Below the pieces are notes generated by a model. The model searched no databases. It was given only the letters and a program-made list of their open reading frames with translations, and had not been told where the DNA came from. From contig JAIUPH010000007.1 in assembly GCA_020161065.1 (NCBI GenBank), positions 1-64,000 on the forward strand: DNA of 64,000 bases, read 5' to 3'. The translations under genes and the position numbers were made by a program. Below, in pieces: positions 33,625 through 42,138 of the stretch. This stretch comes from Pseudomonadota bacterium. Its GTDB lineage: Bacteria; Pseudomonadota; Gammaproteobacteria; Burkholderiales; Burkholderiaceae_C. Every line of letters begins with the position of its first letter. Position 1 is the first letter of the stretch.

Positions 33625-34848
33625 ATGCCGGCCATGTCGACCCCCAATTCTTTCGATGCCGACGTGCTGATCGTCGGCGCCGGCCCTGCCGGCCTGGCGC
33701 TGGGCGCGGCGCTGGCCGACCAGGGCCTGCACTGCACGCTGCTGGAGCAGCAGCCCGCCAGCGCGCTGGCCGATCCGGCCGAAGACGGCCGCGAGATCGC
33801 GCTGACGCACCGCGCGCGCCGCGTGATGCAGGCGCTGGGGCTGTGGGAGCGGCTGCCGGCCGACGAGATCGCGCCGCTGCAGGCCGCCCATGTGCTGGAC
33901 GGCAGTTCACCGCTGGTGCTGCACTTCGGCGCCGGCGCCGCTGCAGCAGCGGATGCGCCGTTAGGCTGGCTGGTCGCCAACCACCTGATCCGCCGCGCCG
34001 CGTGGCAGGCGGCAGCGGCCCGGCCGGCGCTGCAAGTGCTGTGCGAGGCGCGCGTGCAGGCGATCGAGCGCAACGCCGATGCCGCCGCCGTGCACCTGGC
34101 CGATGGCCGCGTGCTGCGCGGCCGGCTGCTGGTGGCGGCCGACAGCCGCTTCTCGGCCACGCGGCGGCTGGCCGGCATCGGTGCGGCGATGCACGACTTC
34201 GGCCGCAGCGTGGTGGTCGGCCGCGTGCGGCACGAACGCCCGCACGGCGGCGTGGCCTGGGAATGCTTCCGCTACGGCAACACGCTGGCGCTGCTGCCGA
34301 TGGCCGGCGGCCGGCGCGCGTCGGCCGTCGTCACCGTCGGCGGCGAGCGCGCCGACGAGTGGCTGGCCTTGAGCGACGCCGACTTCGCCGCGCGCATCCA
34401 GGCGCAAAGCGATGGCCGCCTGGGCGCGGTGCAGGCCGAGGGGCCGCGCCACCACTACCCGCTGGTGGGCGTCTATGCGCAGCGCTTCGCGGCGCCGCGC
34501 TTCGCGCTGATCGGCGACGCCGCGGTGGGCATGCACCCGGTCACCGCGCACGGCTGGAACTTCGGCCTCTACGGCGTGGAGGTGCTGGCGCGCGAACTCG
34601 GCGCCCAGCGCCGCGCCGGCGGCGACCTGGGCGCGCTGGCGCCGCTGCAGCGCTACGAAAGCGAGCACCGGCGCGCCACGCTGCCGGTGTGGCTGGGCAC
34701 CAATGCCATCGTGGGCCTGTTCACCGACGAGCGCCGCCTGCCGCGGCTGGCGCGGCGCGCGGTGCTGACGCTGGCCGAGCGCGCGCCGGGCCTGAGCCGG
34801 CTGATCAAGTCGGGCATCGAGCGCCAGCTCACCGGCGCCGCGGCCTGA
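33625..34848 (+). CDS. UbiH/UbiM-like FAD-dependent hydroxylase
   Basis: The 407-aa flavoprotein monooxygenase has the Rossmann GxGxxG motif VGAGPAG (residues 17-23), a DG-like segment near VAADSRFSATR, and the FAD-ribityl motif LIGDAAVGMHPVTAHGWNFGLYG (Asp298). This matches ubiquinone-biosynthesis hydroxylases. The MHPVTAHG variant and overall length resemble UbiM, a broad-specificity ring hydroxylase found in some proteobacteria. It would hydroxylate the demethoxy-ubiquinone ring at the membrane. An alternative ATG at 33634 would trim three residues. It stands alone; the next gene is convergent. Assignment to UbiM rather than UbiH/UbiF is tentative. Confidence 0.75.
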   Translation: MPAMSTPNSFDADVLIVGAGPAGLALGAALADQGLHCTLLEQQPASALADPAEDGREIALTHRARRVMQALGLWERLPADEIAPLQAAHVLDGSSPLVLHFGAGAAAAADAPLGWLVANHLIRRAAWQAAAARPALQVLCEARVQAIERNADAAAVHLADGRVLRGRLLVAADSRFSATRRLAGIGAAMHDFGRSVVVGRVRHERPHGGVAWECFRYGNTLALLPMAGGRRASAVVTVGGERADEWLALSDADFAARIQAQSDGRLGAVQAEGPRHHYPLVGVYAQRFAAPRFALIGDAAVGMHPVTAHGWNFGLYGVEVLARELGAQRRAGGDLGALAPLQRYESEHRRATLPVWLGTNAIVGLFTDERRLPRLARRAVLTLAERAPGLSRLIKSGIERQLTGAAA

Positions 34849-34868
34849 GCCGCGGCCCGCGCCGCGGC
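34849..34868 (+). terminator. Hairpin directly after the hydroxylase stop
   Basis: GCCGCGGC (34849-34856), loop CCGC, GCCGCGGC (34861-34868): a perfect 8-bp stem starting immediately after the stop codon, between convergent genes. No T-run follows, so termination is only suggested. Confidence 0.4.
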
Positions 34869-34881
34869 AGCGCTGGCGCCC

Positions 34882-35937
<1,056 letters not shown>

Positions 35938-35940
35938 ACC

Positions 35941-36014
35941 GGGTCTCCTGCCGGGCCGCCCCAAAGGAGACCCGCGCCCCCTCGGGGGGCAGCGAACGGA
36001 TGTGAGCGTGGGGG
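35941..36014. repeat. REP-like double hairpin inside the oxidoreductase operon
   Basis: GGGTCTCC (35941-35948) pairs perfectly with GGAGACCC (35966-35973). It is followed at once by GCCCCC-TCG-GGGGGC (35976-35990) and the tail CAGCGAACGGATGTGAGCG. This double-palindrome pattern is one I recall as a repeated intergenic element in Comamonadaceae and relatives. It lies between the alpha- and beta-subunit genes, where it could stabilise mRNA ends or dampen read-through. Confidence 0.6.
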
Positions 36015-36016
36015 CC

Positions 36017-37876
36017 TCATGACACGATCCTTTCGCGGCGGGGGGCAACGGCCAGCGCATGCACGTGCTTGGTGATGGCCTCGGTGATGAAGCGCGCGGT
36101 GATCGGCGTGCCGTCGAAGTGCAGCACCTTGATCAGCCAGGCGGGGTCGATCTCCAACTCGTTGACGAGCAGCGTGCGCATCTGCGCGTCGCGGTTCTGC
36201 TCAACGACGAACACGTGGTCGTGGTTGGCGATGAACTCGGCCACGCTGTTGGGGAACGGGAAGGCCTTGAGCCGCAGCGCGTCGAGGTGGATGCCCTCGG
36301 CCGCCAGCGCAGTCAGCGCCTCGTCCATCGCCGGCGCGGTGCTGCCGAAGTAGATGACGCCCAGCCGCGTCTTCTTCGCCGCGGCGCGCACTTCGGGCTG
36401 CGGCGCCAACGTGGCGGCGGTGGCGAACTTCTTCAGCAGCCGCTGCACGTTGTACAGGTAGTCGGGCCCGGCCTCGCTGTAGATGGCGTAGGCATTGCGC
36501 GTGGTGCCGCGGGTGAAGTAGCTGCCCTTGCTGGGGTGCGTGCCGGGCAGGGTGCGCCAGGGGATGCCGTCGCCGTCCACGTCCTTGTAGCGGCCGAAGT
36601 CCTTGCCCGCTTCCAGCTCTTCGGCGCTCATCACCTTGCCGCGGTCGTAGGCGCGCGCCTCGTCCCATTCGAAGGGCTTGCACAGGCGCTGGTTCATGCC
36701 GATGTCGAGGTCGGTCATCACGAACACCGGGGTCTGCAGCCGGTCGGCCAGGTCGAGCGCGGCGGCGCTGAACTCGAAGCACTCGGCCGGGTCCTGCGGC
36801 AGCAGCATCACGTGCTTGGTGTCGCCGTGGCTGGCGTAGGCGCTGCTGATCAGGTCGCCCTGCTGGGTGCGCGTGGGCATGCCGGTGCTGGGGCCGCCGC
36901 GCTGCACGTCGATGATGGTGACCGGGATCTCGGCGAAGTAGGCCAGGCCGATGAACTCGGTCATCAGGCTGACGCCGGGGCCGCTGGTGGCGGTGAAGGC
37001 GCGCGCGCCGTTCCAGCCGGCGCCGGTGACCATTCCGATGGAGGCGATCTCGTCTTCGGCCTGCACGATGGCGTAGTTGGCCTGGCCCGTGGCGCCGTCG
37101 TGCCGGTACTTCTTGCAGTACGACGCGAAGGCCTCGGCCACCGACGAGCTGGGCGTGATGGGGTACCACGCGCAGACGGTGGCGCCGCCGTACACGCAGC
37201 CCAGCGCGGCGGCGGCGTTGCCTTCGACGAAGATCTTGTCGCCCACCGCGTCGGCACGACGCACCTTCAGGCCGATGCCGGCGTGGTGCGGCGGCTGCAG
37301 GTGGTCCTTGGCGAAGCCGCGGCCGGCGTGCAGCGCGCGCACGTTGCTTTCCAGCAGCCGTTCCTTGCCCTTGTACTGCTCGCCGAACAGCTTCTCGATC
37401 ACCGTCGGGTCGATGTCCATCAGCACCGACAGCGCGCCCAGCACCATGATGTTCTTGAACAGCGTGCGCTGGCGCGGGTCTTCATAGGTGGCGTTGCAGA
37501 TCGCGGTGACCGGCATGCCGATCACCGTGATGTCGCTGCGCAGCGCGCCGGGCGGCAGCGGCTTGGTGCTGTCGTAGAACAGGTAGCCGCCGGGCTCGAC
37601 CTCGCGCACGTCGGCGTCCCAGGTCTGCGGGTTCATCGCCACCATCATGTCGATGCCGCCGCGCCGGCCCAGCCAGCCGGCCTCGGACACGCGCACCTCG
37701 TACCAGGTGGGCAGGCCCTGGATGTTGCTGGGGAAGATGTTGCGCGGGCTGACCGGCACGCCCATGCGCAGGATGGCCTTGGCGAACAGCTCGTTGGCCG
37801 AGGCCGAGCCCGAGCCGTTGACGTTGGCGAACTTGACGACGAAGTCGTTGACCGACTCGATTCTGTTGCCGCTCAT
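36017..37876 (-). CDS. 2-oxoacid:acceptor oxidoreductase, fused gamma-alpha subunit
   Basis: The 619-aa protein joins a gamma domain (about residues 1-200; NVNGSGSASANELFAKAILRMG, PSNIQGLPTWYEVRVS) to an alpha domain (about 215-619; VYGGATVCAWYPITPSSSVAE, ATSGPGVSLMTEFIGLAYFAEIP, VDVQRGGPSTGMPTRTQQGDL). The YPITPSS and GPSTGxPT motifs are diagnostic of pyruvate/2-oxoglutarate:ferredoxin oxidoreductase alpha subunits. The fused order gamma-alpha is typical of KorA in many bacteria. It overlaps the flavoprotein stop (ATGA) and precedes the TPP subunit. The C-terminal VVEQNRDAQMRTLLVNEL segment is also family-typical. Oxygen tolerance cannot be told from sequence. Confidence 0.9.
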   Translation of the reverse strand: MSGNRIESVNDFVVKFANVNGSGSASANELFAKAILRMGVPVSPRNIFPSNIQGLPTWYEVRVSEAGWLGRRGGIDMMVAMNPQTWDADVREVEPGGYLFYDSTKPLPPGALRSDITVIGMPVTAICNATYEDPRQRTLFKNIMVLGALSVLMDIDPTVIEKLFGEQYKGKERLLESNVRALHAGRGFAKDHLQPPHHAGIGLKVRRADAVGDKIFVEGNAAAALGCVYGGATVCAWYPITPSSSVAEAFASYCKKYRHDGATGQANYAIVQAEDEIASIGMVTGAGWNGARAFTATSGPGVSLMTEFIGLAYFAEIPVTIIDVQRGGPSTGMPTRTQQGDLISSAYASHGDTKHVMLLPQDPAECFEFSAAALDLADRLQTPVFVMTDLDIGMNQRLCKPFEWDEARAYDRGKVMSAEELEAGKDFGRYKDVDGDGIPWRTLPGTHPSKGSYFTRGTTRNAYAIYSEAGPDYLYNVQRLLKKFATAATLAPQPEVRAAAKKTRLGVIYFGSTAPAMDEALTALAAEGIHLDALRLKAFPFPNSVAEFIANHDHVFVVEQNRDAQMRTLLVNELEIDPAWLIKVLHFDGTPITARFITEAITKHVHALAVAPRRERIVS

Positions 37877-39711
37877 GCTGTGGTCCCCACGCGCTTGTCC
37901 CTGGCGGTGCTGTCGCGGCAGGCCGGGCCTGCCTTGGTGGTGTTGAAGAGGAACTTCTGCATGTCCCAGGCGCCGGTCGGGCAGCGCTCGGCGCACAGGC
38001 CGCAGTGCAGGCAGACGTCTTCGTCCTTGACCATCACCTTGCCGGTCTTCAGCGTCGTGCTGACGTACAGCGCCTGCTCGGCGTTGGCGGCGGGTGCCTT
38101 CAAACGTTGGCGCAGGTCGGCCTCGTCGCCGTTGTCGGTGAAGGTGATGCAGTCCATCGGGCAGATGTCGACGCAGGCGTCGCACTCGATGCACAGCTTC
38201 TCGGCGAACACCGTCTGCACGTCGCAGTTCAGGCAGCGCTGCGCTTCCTTGAACGCGGTCTTGGCGTCGAAGCCCAGCTCCACCTCCACCTTGATGCTGG
38301 CCAGCGCCTTCTCGGCCGCCGCCCAGGGCACCTTGAAGCGCAGGTCGTTGCTCGGGTCGTTGTCGTAGCTCCACTCGTGGATGCCCATCTTCTGCGACAC
38401 CAGGTTCACGTGCGGCGGCGGGCGTTCGCGCACGTCCTCGCCGTGCAGGAAGCGGTCGATCGACACCGCCGCCTCATGGCCGTGGGCGACCGCGGTGATG
38501 ATGTTCTTGGGGCCGAAAGCCGCGTCGCCGCCGAAGAACACGCGCGGCAGCGTCGACTGGAAGGTCACCGCATCCAGCACCGGCAGGCCCCATTGGTCGA
38601 ACTCGATGCCGGCGTCGCGCTCGATCCAGGGGAAGGCGTTCTCCTGGCCGACGGCGATCAGCACCTCGTCGCAGTCGAACACCGCGTCGGGCTCGCCGGT
38701 GGGCACCAGGCGGCGGCGACCCTTCGCGTCGTACTCGGCACGCACGATCTCGAAGCTCATGCCGACCAGCTTGCCGCCTTCGTGCAGGAAGGCCTTGGGC
38801 ACGTGGTAGTTGATGATGGGAATGCCTTCGTGCTGGGCGTCTTCCTTCTCCCAGGGCGAGGCTTTCATCTCCTCGAAGCCGCTGCGCACGATCACCTTGA
38901 CGTCGTCGGCGCCGAGCCGCCGCGCGCTGCGGCAGCAGTCCATCGCGGTGTTGCCGCCGCCCAGCACGATCACGCGCTTGCCGATGTGGCTGACGTGCCC
39001 GAACGACACCGAGGCTAGCCAGTCGATGCCGATGTGGATGGCCGCGGCCGCCTCCTGGCGGCCCGGAATCTCCAGGTCGCGCCCGCGCGGCGCGCCGCAG
39101 CCGACGAAGACGGCGTCCCAGGGCTCGGCCAGCAGTTCGCTCATCGACTCGACGCGCTGGCCGCTGCGCAGCTCGACGCCGAGGTTGAGGATGTAGCCCA
39201 CCTCTTCGTCGATCACGCTCTCGGGCAGCCGAAAGCGCGGGATCTGGCTCCACATGAAGCCGCCGGCCTTCTTCTCGCCTTCGAACACCGTCACCTGCAC
39301 GCCTTGCAGCGCGAGGTCGCGCGCCACCGTCAGGCTGGCCGGCCCGCCGCCGACGCAGGCCACGCGCTTGCCGTTGCGCGCGGCGGGCCGCGGAATCATC
39401 GCCCGCACCTCGCCGCCCTTGAAGTCGGCCGCCACGCGCTTCAAGCGGCAGATGGCGACGGGCTCGGGCTTGGCCAGGTTTTCTTCCTCGACGCGGCCGC
39501 GCCGGCAGGCCGGCTCGCAAGGCCGGTCGCAGGTGCGGCCCAGGATGCCGGGGAAGACGTTGCTGACCCAGTTGACCATGTAGGCGTGGTCGTAGCGCCC
39601 CTGTGCAATCAACCGGATGTATTCGGGGACCGGGGTGTGCGCGGGGCACGCCCACTGACAATCCACCACCTTGTGGAAGTAGGCCGGGTCGGCCACGTTG
39701 CTGGGCTGCAA
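37873..39711 (-). CDS. GltD-like FAD/iron-sulfur NAD(P)H-oxidoreductase subunit
   Basis: The 612-aa flavoprotein resembles the small subunit of glutamate synthase. An N-terminal Cys-rich region comes first (CQWACPAHTPVPEY, GRTCDRPCEPACRRG). An FAD-binding GGGPASLTVARDLA and an NAD(P)-binding VIVLGGGNTAMDCCRSA follow. The C-terminal 2[4Fe-4S] ferredoxin domain has CIECDACVDICPMDC and CLHCGLCAERCPTGA. Encoded first in an operon with 2-oxoacid oxidoreductase subunits, it probably connects their low-potential electrons to NADP+/NADPH, as KorC does in Azoarcus and Thauera 2-oxoglutarate:NADP+ oxidoreductase. It is not likely to be a glutamate synthase subunit, since no gltB is present. Confidence 0.85.
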   Translation of the reverse strand: MQPSNVADPAYFHKVVDCQWACPAHTPVPEYIRLIAQGRYDHAYMVNWVSNVFPGILGRTCDRPCEPACRRGRVEEENLAKPEPVAICRLKRVAADFKGGEVRAMIPRPAARNGKRVACVGGGPASLTVARDLALQGVQVTVFEGEKKAGGFMWSQIPRFRLPESVIDEEVGYILNLGVELRSGQRVESMSELLAEPWDAVFVGCGAPRGRDLEIPGRQEAAAAIHIGIDWLASVSFGHVSHIGKRVIVLGGGNTAMDCCRSARRLGADDVKVIVRSGFEEMKASPWEKEDAQHEGIPIINYHVPKAFLHEGGKLVGMSFEIVRAEYDAKGRRRLVPTGEPDAVFDCDEVLIAVGQENAFPWIERDAGIEFDQWGLPVLDAVTFQSTLPRVFFGGDAAFGPKNIITAVAHGHEAAVSIDRFLHGEDVRERPPPHVNLVSQKMGIHEWSYDNDPSNDLRFKVPWAAAEKALASIKVEVELGFDAKTAFKEAQRCLNCDVQTVFAEKLCIECDACVDICPMDCITFTDNGDEADLRQRLKAPAANAEQALYVSTTLKTGKVMVKDEDVCLHCGLCAERCPTGAWDMQKFLFNTTKAGPACRDSTARDKRVGTTA

Positions 39712-39823
39712 ACCTTGTCTCCTTGCGCGGCCGCGGCGCTGCTGCGGCGAACGGCCTGTCGAGCGGATCGGGGCAGTCTACCGCCATCCTGCCGGCCCCC
39801 GGATCGGCTGGGTCCGGCATCGT

Positions 39824-39851
39824 TTGACAATACGTATTCGTTGCTTATGAT
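39824..39851 (+). promoter_or_regulatory. Strong sigma-70 promoter of the relE-like toxin operon
   Basis: A consensus -35 TTGACA (39824-39829) and a -10 TATGAT (39846-39851) are separated by 16 bp. The spacer begins with the perfect 10-bp palindrome AATACGTATT (39829-39838), a likely operator for the antitoxin. The toxin GTG follows the -10 by exactly 6 nt, with no Shine-Dalgarno. Confidence 0.8.
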
Positions 39852-39857
39852 CCGCGC

Positions 39858-40115
39858 GTGAACGCGATCAACTGGCAGCCGAAGGCCTTGCGCCAGCTGC
39901 GCAAGATCGACGCTCACGCGGGGAAGCAGATCCGATCCGCCGTCACGGCCGAACTGGCCGACCTGTCTCAGGCCCGGAACGTCAAGGCACTGACGGACCA
40001 CGAGTACGGCTACCGCTTGCGCGTCGGCAGCTATCGGGTCTTCTTCGACTTCGACGGTGCCGTCCGCATCGTGAGCATTCAAGAGATCAGGCAGCGCGAT
40101 GAACGCACGTACTGA
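39858..40115 (+). CDS. Type II toxin, RelE/ParE-superfamily
   Basis: The 85-aa protein has the compact RelE fold pattern: INWQPKALRQLRKID, a helical hairpin (RSAVTAELADLSQ), then VKALTDHEYGYRLRVGSYRVFFDFDG and VRIVSIQEIRQRDERTY. The terminal RDERTY resembles the HxxxxY end of the RelE/HigB mRNA-interferase group. It probably cleaves ribosome-bound mRNA. The start is GTG at 39858, directly behind the -10 box, so the mRNA is likely leaderless. The stop overlaps the antitoxin start by 17 nt. The gene is flanked by unrelated housekeeping-type operons. Confidence 0.88.
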   Translation: MNAINWQPKALRQLRKIDAHAGKQIRSAVTAELADLSQARNVKALTDHEYGYRLRVGSYRVFFDFDGAVRIVSIQEIRQRDERTY

Positions 40116-40431
40116 GTTTCAAATCATCGTCGGCAAGGACGGCAAGCCCGCCTTCGTCGTCGTGCCATACGATCAGTTCCGGCGCATGAGGGGCGGCTTC
40201 ACGCACGGGACGGTGCCCAACGAAGTCGTGAACGTCTCCTTCGAGCGCGGCATCTCGCCGATGGCGGCCTGGCGAGAGCATCTCGGGCTCACACAGGCCG
40301 ATGTCGCTGACCGCATCGGCATCACGCAAGCGGCCTATGCCCAGATGGAACGAGTCAAGCAGCCTCGCAAGGCCACGCTGGAGAAGGTCTCCGCCGCGTT
40401 GGGGCTCGAGGTGGAACAGCTTCGCTGGTAG
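40099..40431 (+). CDS. HTH antitoxin with Phd/RelB-like N terminus
   Basis: The 110-aa antitoxin has two parts. Residues 1-35 (TEFQIIVGKDGKPAFVVVPY then DQFRRM) resemble the dimerising N terminus of Phd/YefM antitoxins. Residues about 50-110 form an XRE-type helix-turn-helix (LGLTQADVADRIGITQAAYAQME). It should bind the toxin and repress the promoter at 39824-39851. ATG at 40099 lies within the last codons of the toxin, with AGG 7 nt upstream. XRE antitoxins usually carry DNA binding and toxin binding differently from Phd proteins, so the mixed look is notable. Confidence 0.82.
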   Translation: MNARTEFQIIVGKDGKPAFVVVPYDQFRRMRGGFTHGTVPNEVVNVSFERGISPMAAWREHLGLTQADVADRIGITQAAYAQMERVKQPRKATLEKVSAALGLEVEQLRW

Positions 40432-40461
40432 CCTGAGCCACTCAACCGGAGCACCGATCCG

Positions 40462-42126
40462 ATGCCTGCCCTCTCACTGACCAAGCGATCGTTCACCGCC
40501 CTCGCGCTGGCCGCGTTGCTGGCGGCCTGCGCGGCGCCGGCCGGCGGCCCGGCGACCACCGCTGGCGCGCCGGCGCGGCCCAAGCTGCTGGTCTTCCTGG
40601 TCGTCGACGGCCTGCCGATGCGCCAGGTCACGGCCTACCGCGAGCAGTTGCAGCCCGACGGCTTCGCGCGCTTCCTCGACCGCGGCACCTGGTTTGCCGA
40701 TGCGCATTACGGTTATGCCTTCACCGTGACGGCGGCCGGCCACGCGACCATGCTGAGCGGCGCCTACCCGCACGCCAGCGGCATCATCGGCAACGAGTGG
40801 CGCGACCTGGCCAGCGGCGAGACGGTCTACTGCACCGGCGACACGCGCTACACCTACATCGGCCACAAGACCGGCAAGCTCGACGGCACCAGCCCCGCCA
40901 ACCTGAAGGTGGAGACCGTCGGCGACGTGCTGCGCGGCGTCTCGCCGCAGTCCAAGGTGATCGGCATCTCGGGCAAGGACCGCGGCGCCATCCTGCCTGC
41001 CGGCCACCGCGGCACGGCCTACATGTACATGTCGGCCACCGGCAGCTTCGCCTCCAGCACCTACTACATGCCGGCGCACCCGGCCTGGGTCGATGCCTTC
41101 AACGCCGCCAAGCCGGTCGACCGCTACTTCAAGGCCGACTGGCAGCCGGCGCTGGCCGAGGCCGCGTACGCGCAGTCGCTGGGCGACAACCAGCCCTGGT
41201 TCGGCACGCGGCCGGGCAAGCTGCCGATGACCATGGGCGCCGCGCTGGAGCAGCCGTCGCCGGCCTTCTATGCCAGCCTGCTGCGCAGCCCCTTCGTCGA
41301 CGAGATGTCGCTGGCCTTCGCGCGCGCCGCCATCGCCGGCGAGCGGCTGGGCCAGGACGACGCGCCCGACATCCTGTCGGTCAGCCTCTCGGGCCACGAC
41401 TACGTCAACCACTACTGGAGCGCCGAGTCGCGCTTGTCGCACGACCACTTCCTGCACCTCGACCGGCTGCTGCAGGCCTTCTTCCGCGACCTCGACGCCA
41501 GCGTCGGCAAGAACAACTACATCGCCGTGCTGACCGCCGACCACGGCTTCATGCCGGCGCCCGAAGTCAGCCGCATGCGCGGGCTGGACGCCGGCCGGCT
41601 GTCGGGCAGCGAACTGCTGGGCCGCATCAATGCCGGCCTGGAGCAGCGCTTCGGCGTGGCCAAGCTGGGGCGCTTTTTCTCGGCCTCGGCGCTGGTGCTG
41701 GACCGCGAACTGCTGGCGCAGAAGAACCTCGACCCCGCCGCGGTGGCCGAGGCGGCGCGCGCCGTGCTGGCGGCCGAGCCGGCCATCGCCGCGGCCTACA
41801 CGCGCGCCGAACTGGCCAGCGGCAGCCGCGCCGGCGCGCCCTTCTTCGACGCGATGCGCAAGTCCTGGAACCGCGAACGTTCGGGTGACGTGCAATACGC
41901 GCCGAAGCCGAACTGGATGTTCACCTCGTCCAGCTCGAACACGACGCACGGCTCGCCGCACCCCTACGACACCCACGTGCCGATCCTGATGTACGGCCCC
42001 GCGTGGCTGAAGCCGGCGCGGGTGGACCGCCGCGTCGAGACCGCCGACCTCGCGCCCACGCTGGCGCGGCTGCTGGGGGTGGCGGCGCCGGCGGCGGCGG
42101 AAGGCAAGCTGCTGCCGCTGCCGTAG
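40462..42126 (+). CDS. PafA-like alkaline phosphatase/phosphodiesterase lipoprotein
   Basis: The 554-aa protein has a lipoprotein signal with lipobox LLAAC (Cys near residue 22). An alkaline-phosphatase-superfamily catalytic domain follows: FLVVDGLPM (metal Asp), FTVTAAGHATMLSG with a Thr nucleophile as in PafA, SVSLSGHDYVNHYW, LTADHGFMPAPE and HGSPHPYDTHVPILMYGP. The length and Thr nucleophile match the PafA group of phosphate-irrepressible phosphatases more than classical PhoA (Ser). It should release phosphate from monoesters at the cell surface. It begins 30 nt after the antitoxin stop but is unlikely to belong to that operon functionally. It converges with the next gene. Confidence 0.85.
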   Translation: MPALSLTKRSFTALALAALLAACAAPAGGPATTAGAPARPKLLVFLVVDGLPMRQVTAYREQLQPDGFARFLDRGTWFADAHYGYAFTVTAAGHATMLSGAYPHASGIIGNEWRDLASGETVYCTGDTRYTYIGHKTGKLDGTSPANLKVETVGDVLRGVSPQSKVIGISGKDRGAILPAGHRGTAYMYMSATGSFASSTYYMPAHPAWVDAFNAAKPVDRYFKADWQPALAEAAYAQSLGDNQPWFGTRPGKLPMTMGAALEQPSPAFYASLLRSPFVDEMSLAFARAAIAGERLGQDDAPDILSVSLSGHDYVNHYWSAESRLSHDHFLHLDRLLQAFFRDLDASVGKNNYIAVLTADHGFMPAPEVSRMRGLDAGRLSGSELLGRINAGLEQRFGVAKLGRFFSASALVLDRELLAQKNLDPAAVAEAARAVLAAEPAIAAAYTRAELASGSRAGAPFFDAMRKSWNRERSGDVQYAPKPNWMFTSSSSNTTHGSPHPYDTHVPILMYGPAWLKPARVDRRVETADLAPTLARLLGVAAPAAAEGKLLPLP

Positions 42127-42138
42127 CGGCGCCGGCGT

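Noticed and set aside
37873-39711. Glutamate synthase small subunit
   Set aside because: No large subunit is nearby, and the added C-terminal 2[4Fe-4S] domain and operon context point to the 2-oxoacid oxidoreductase.
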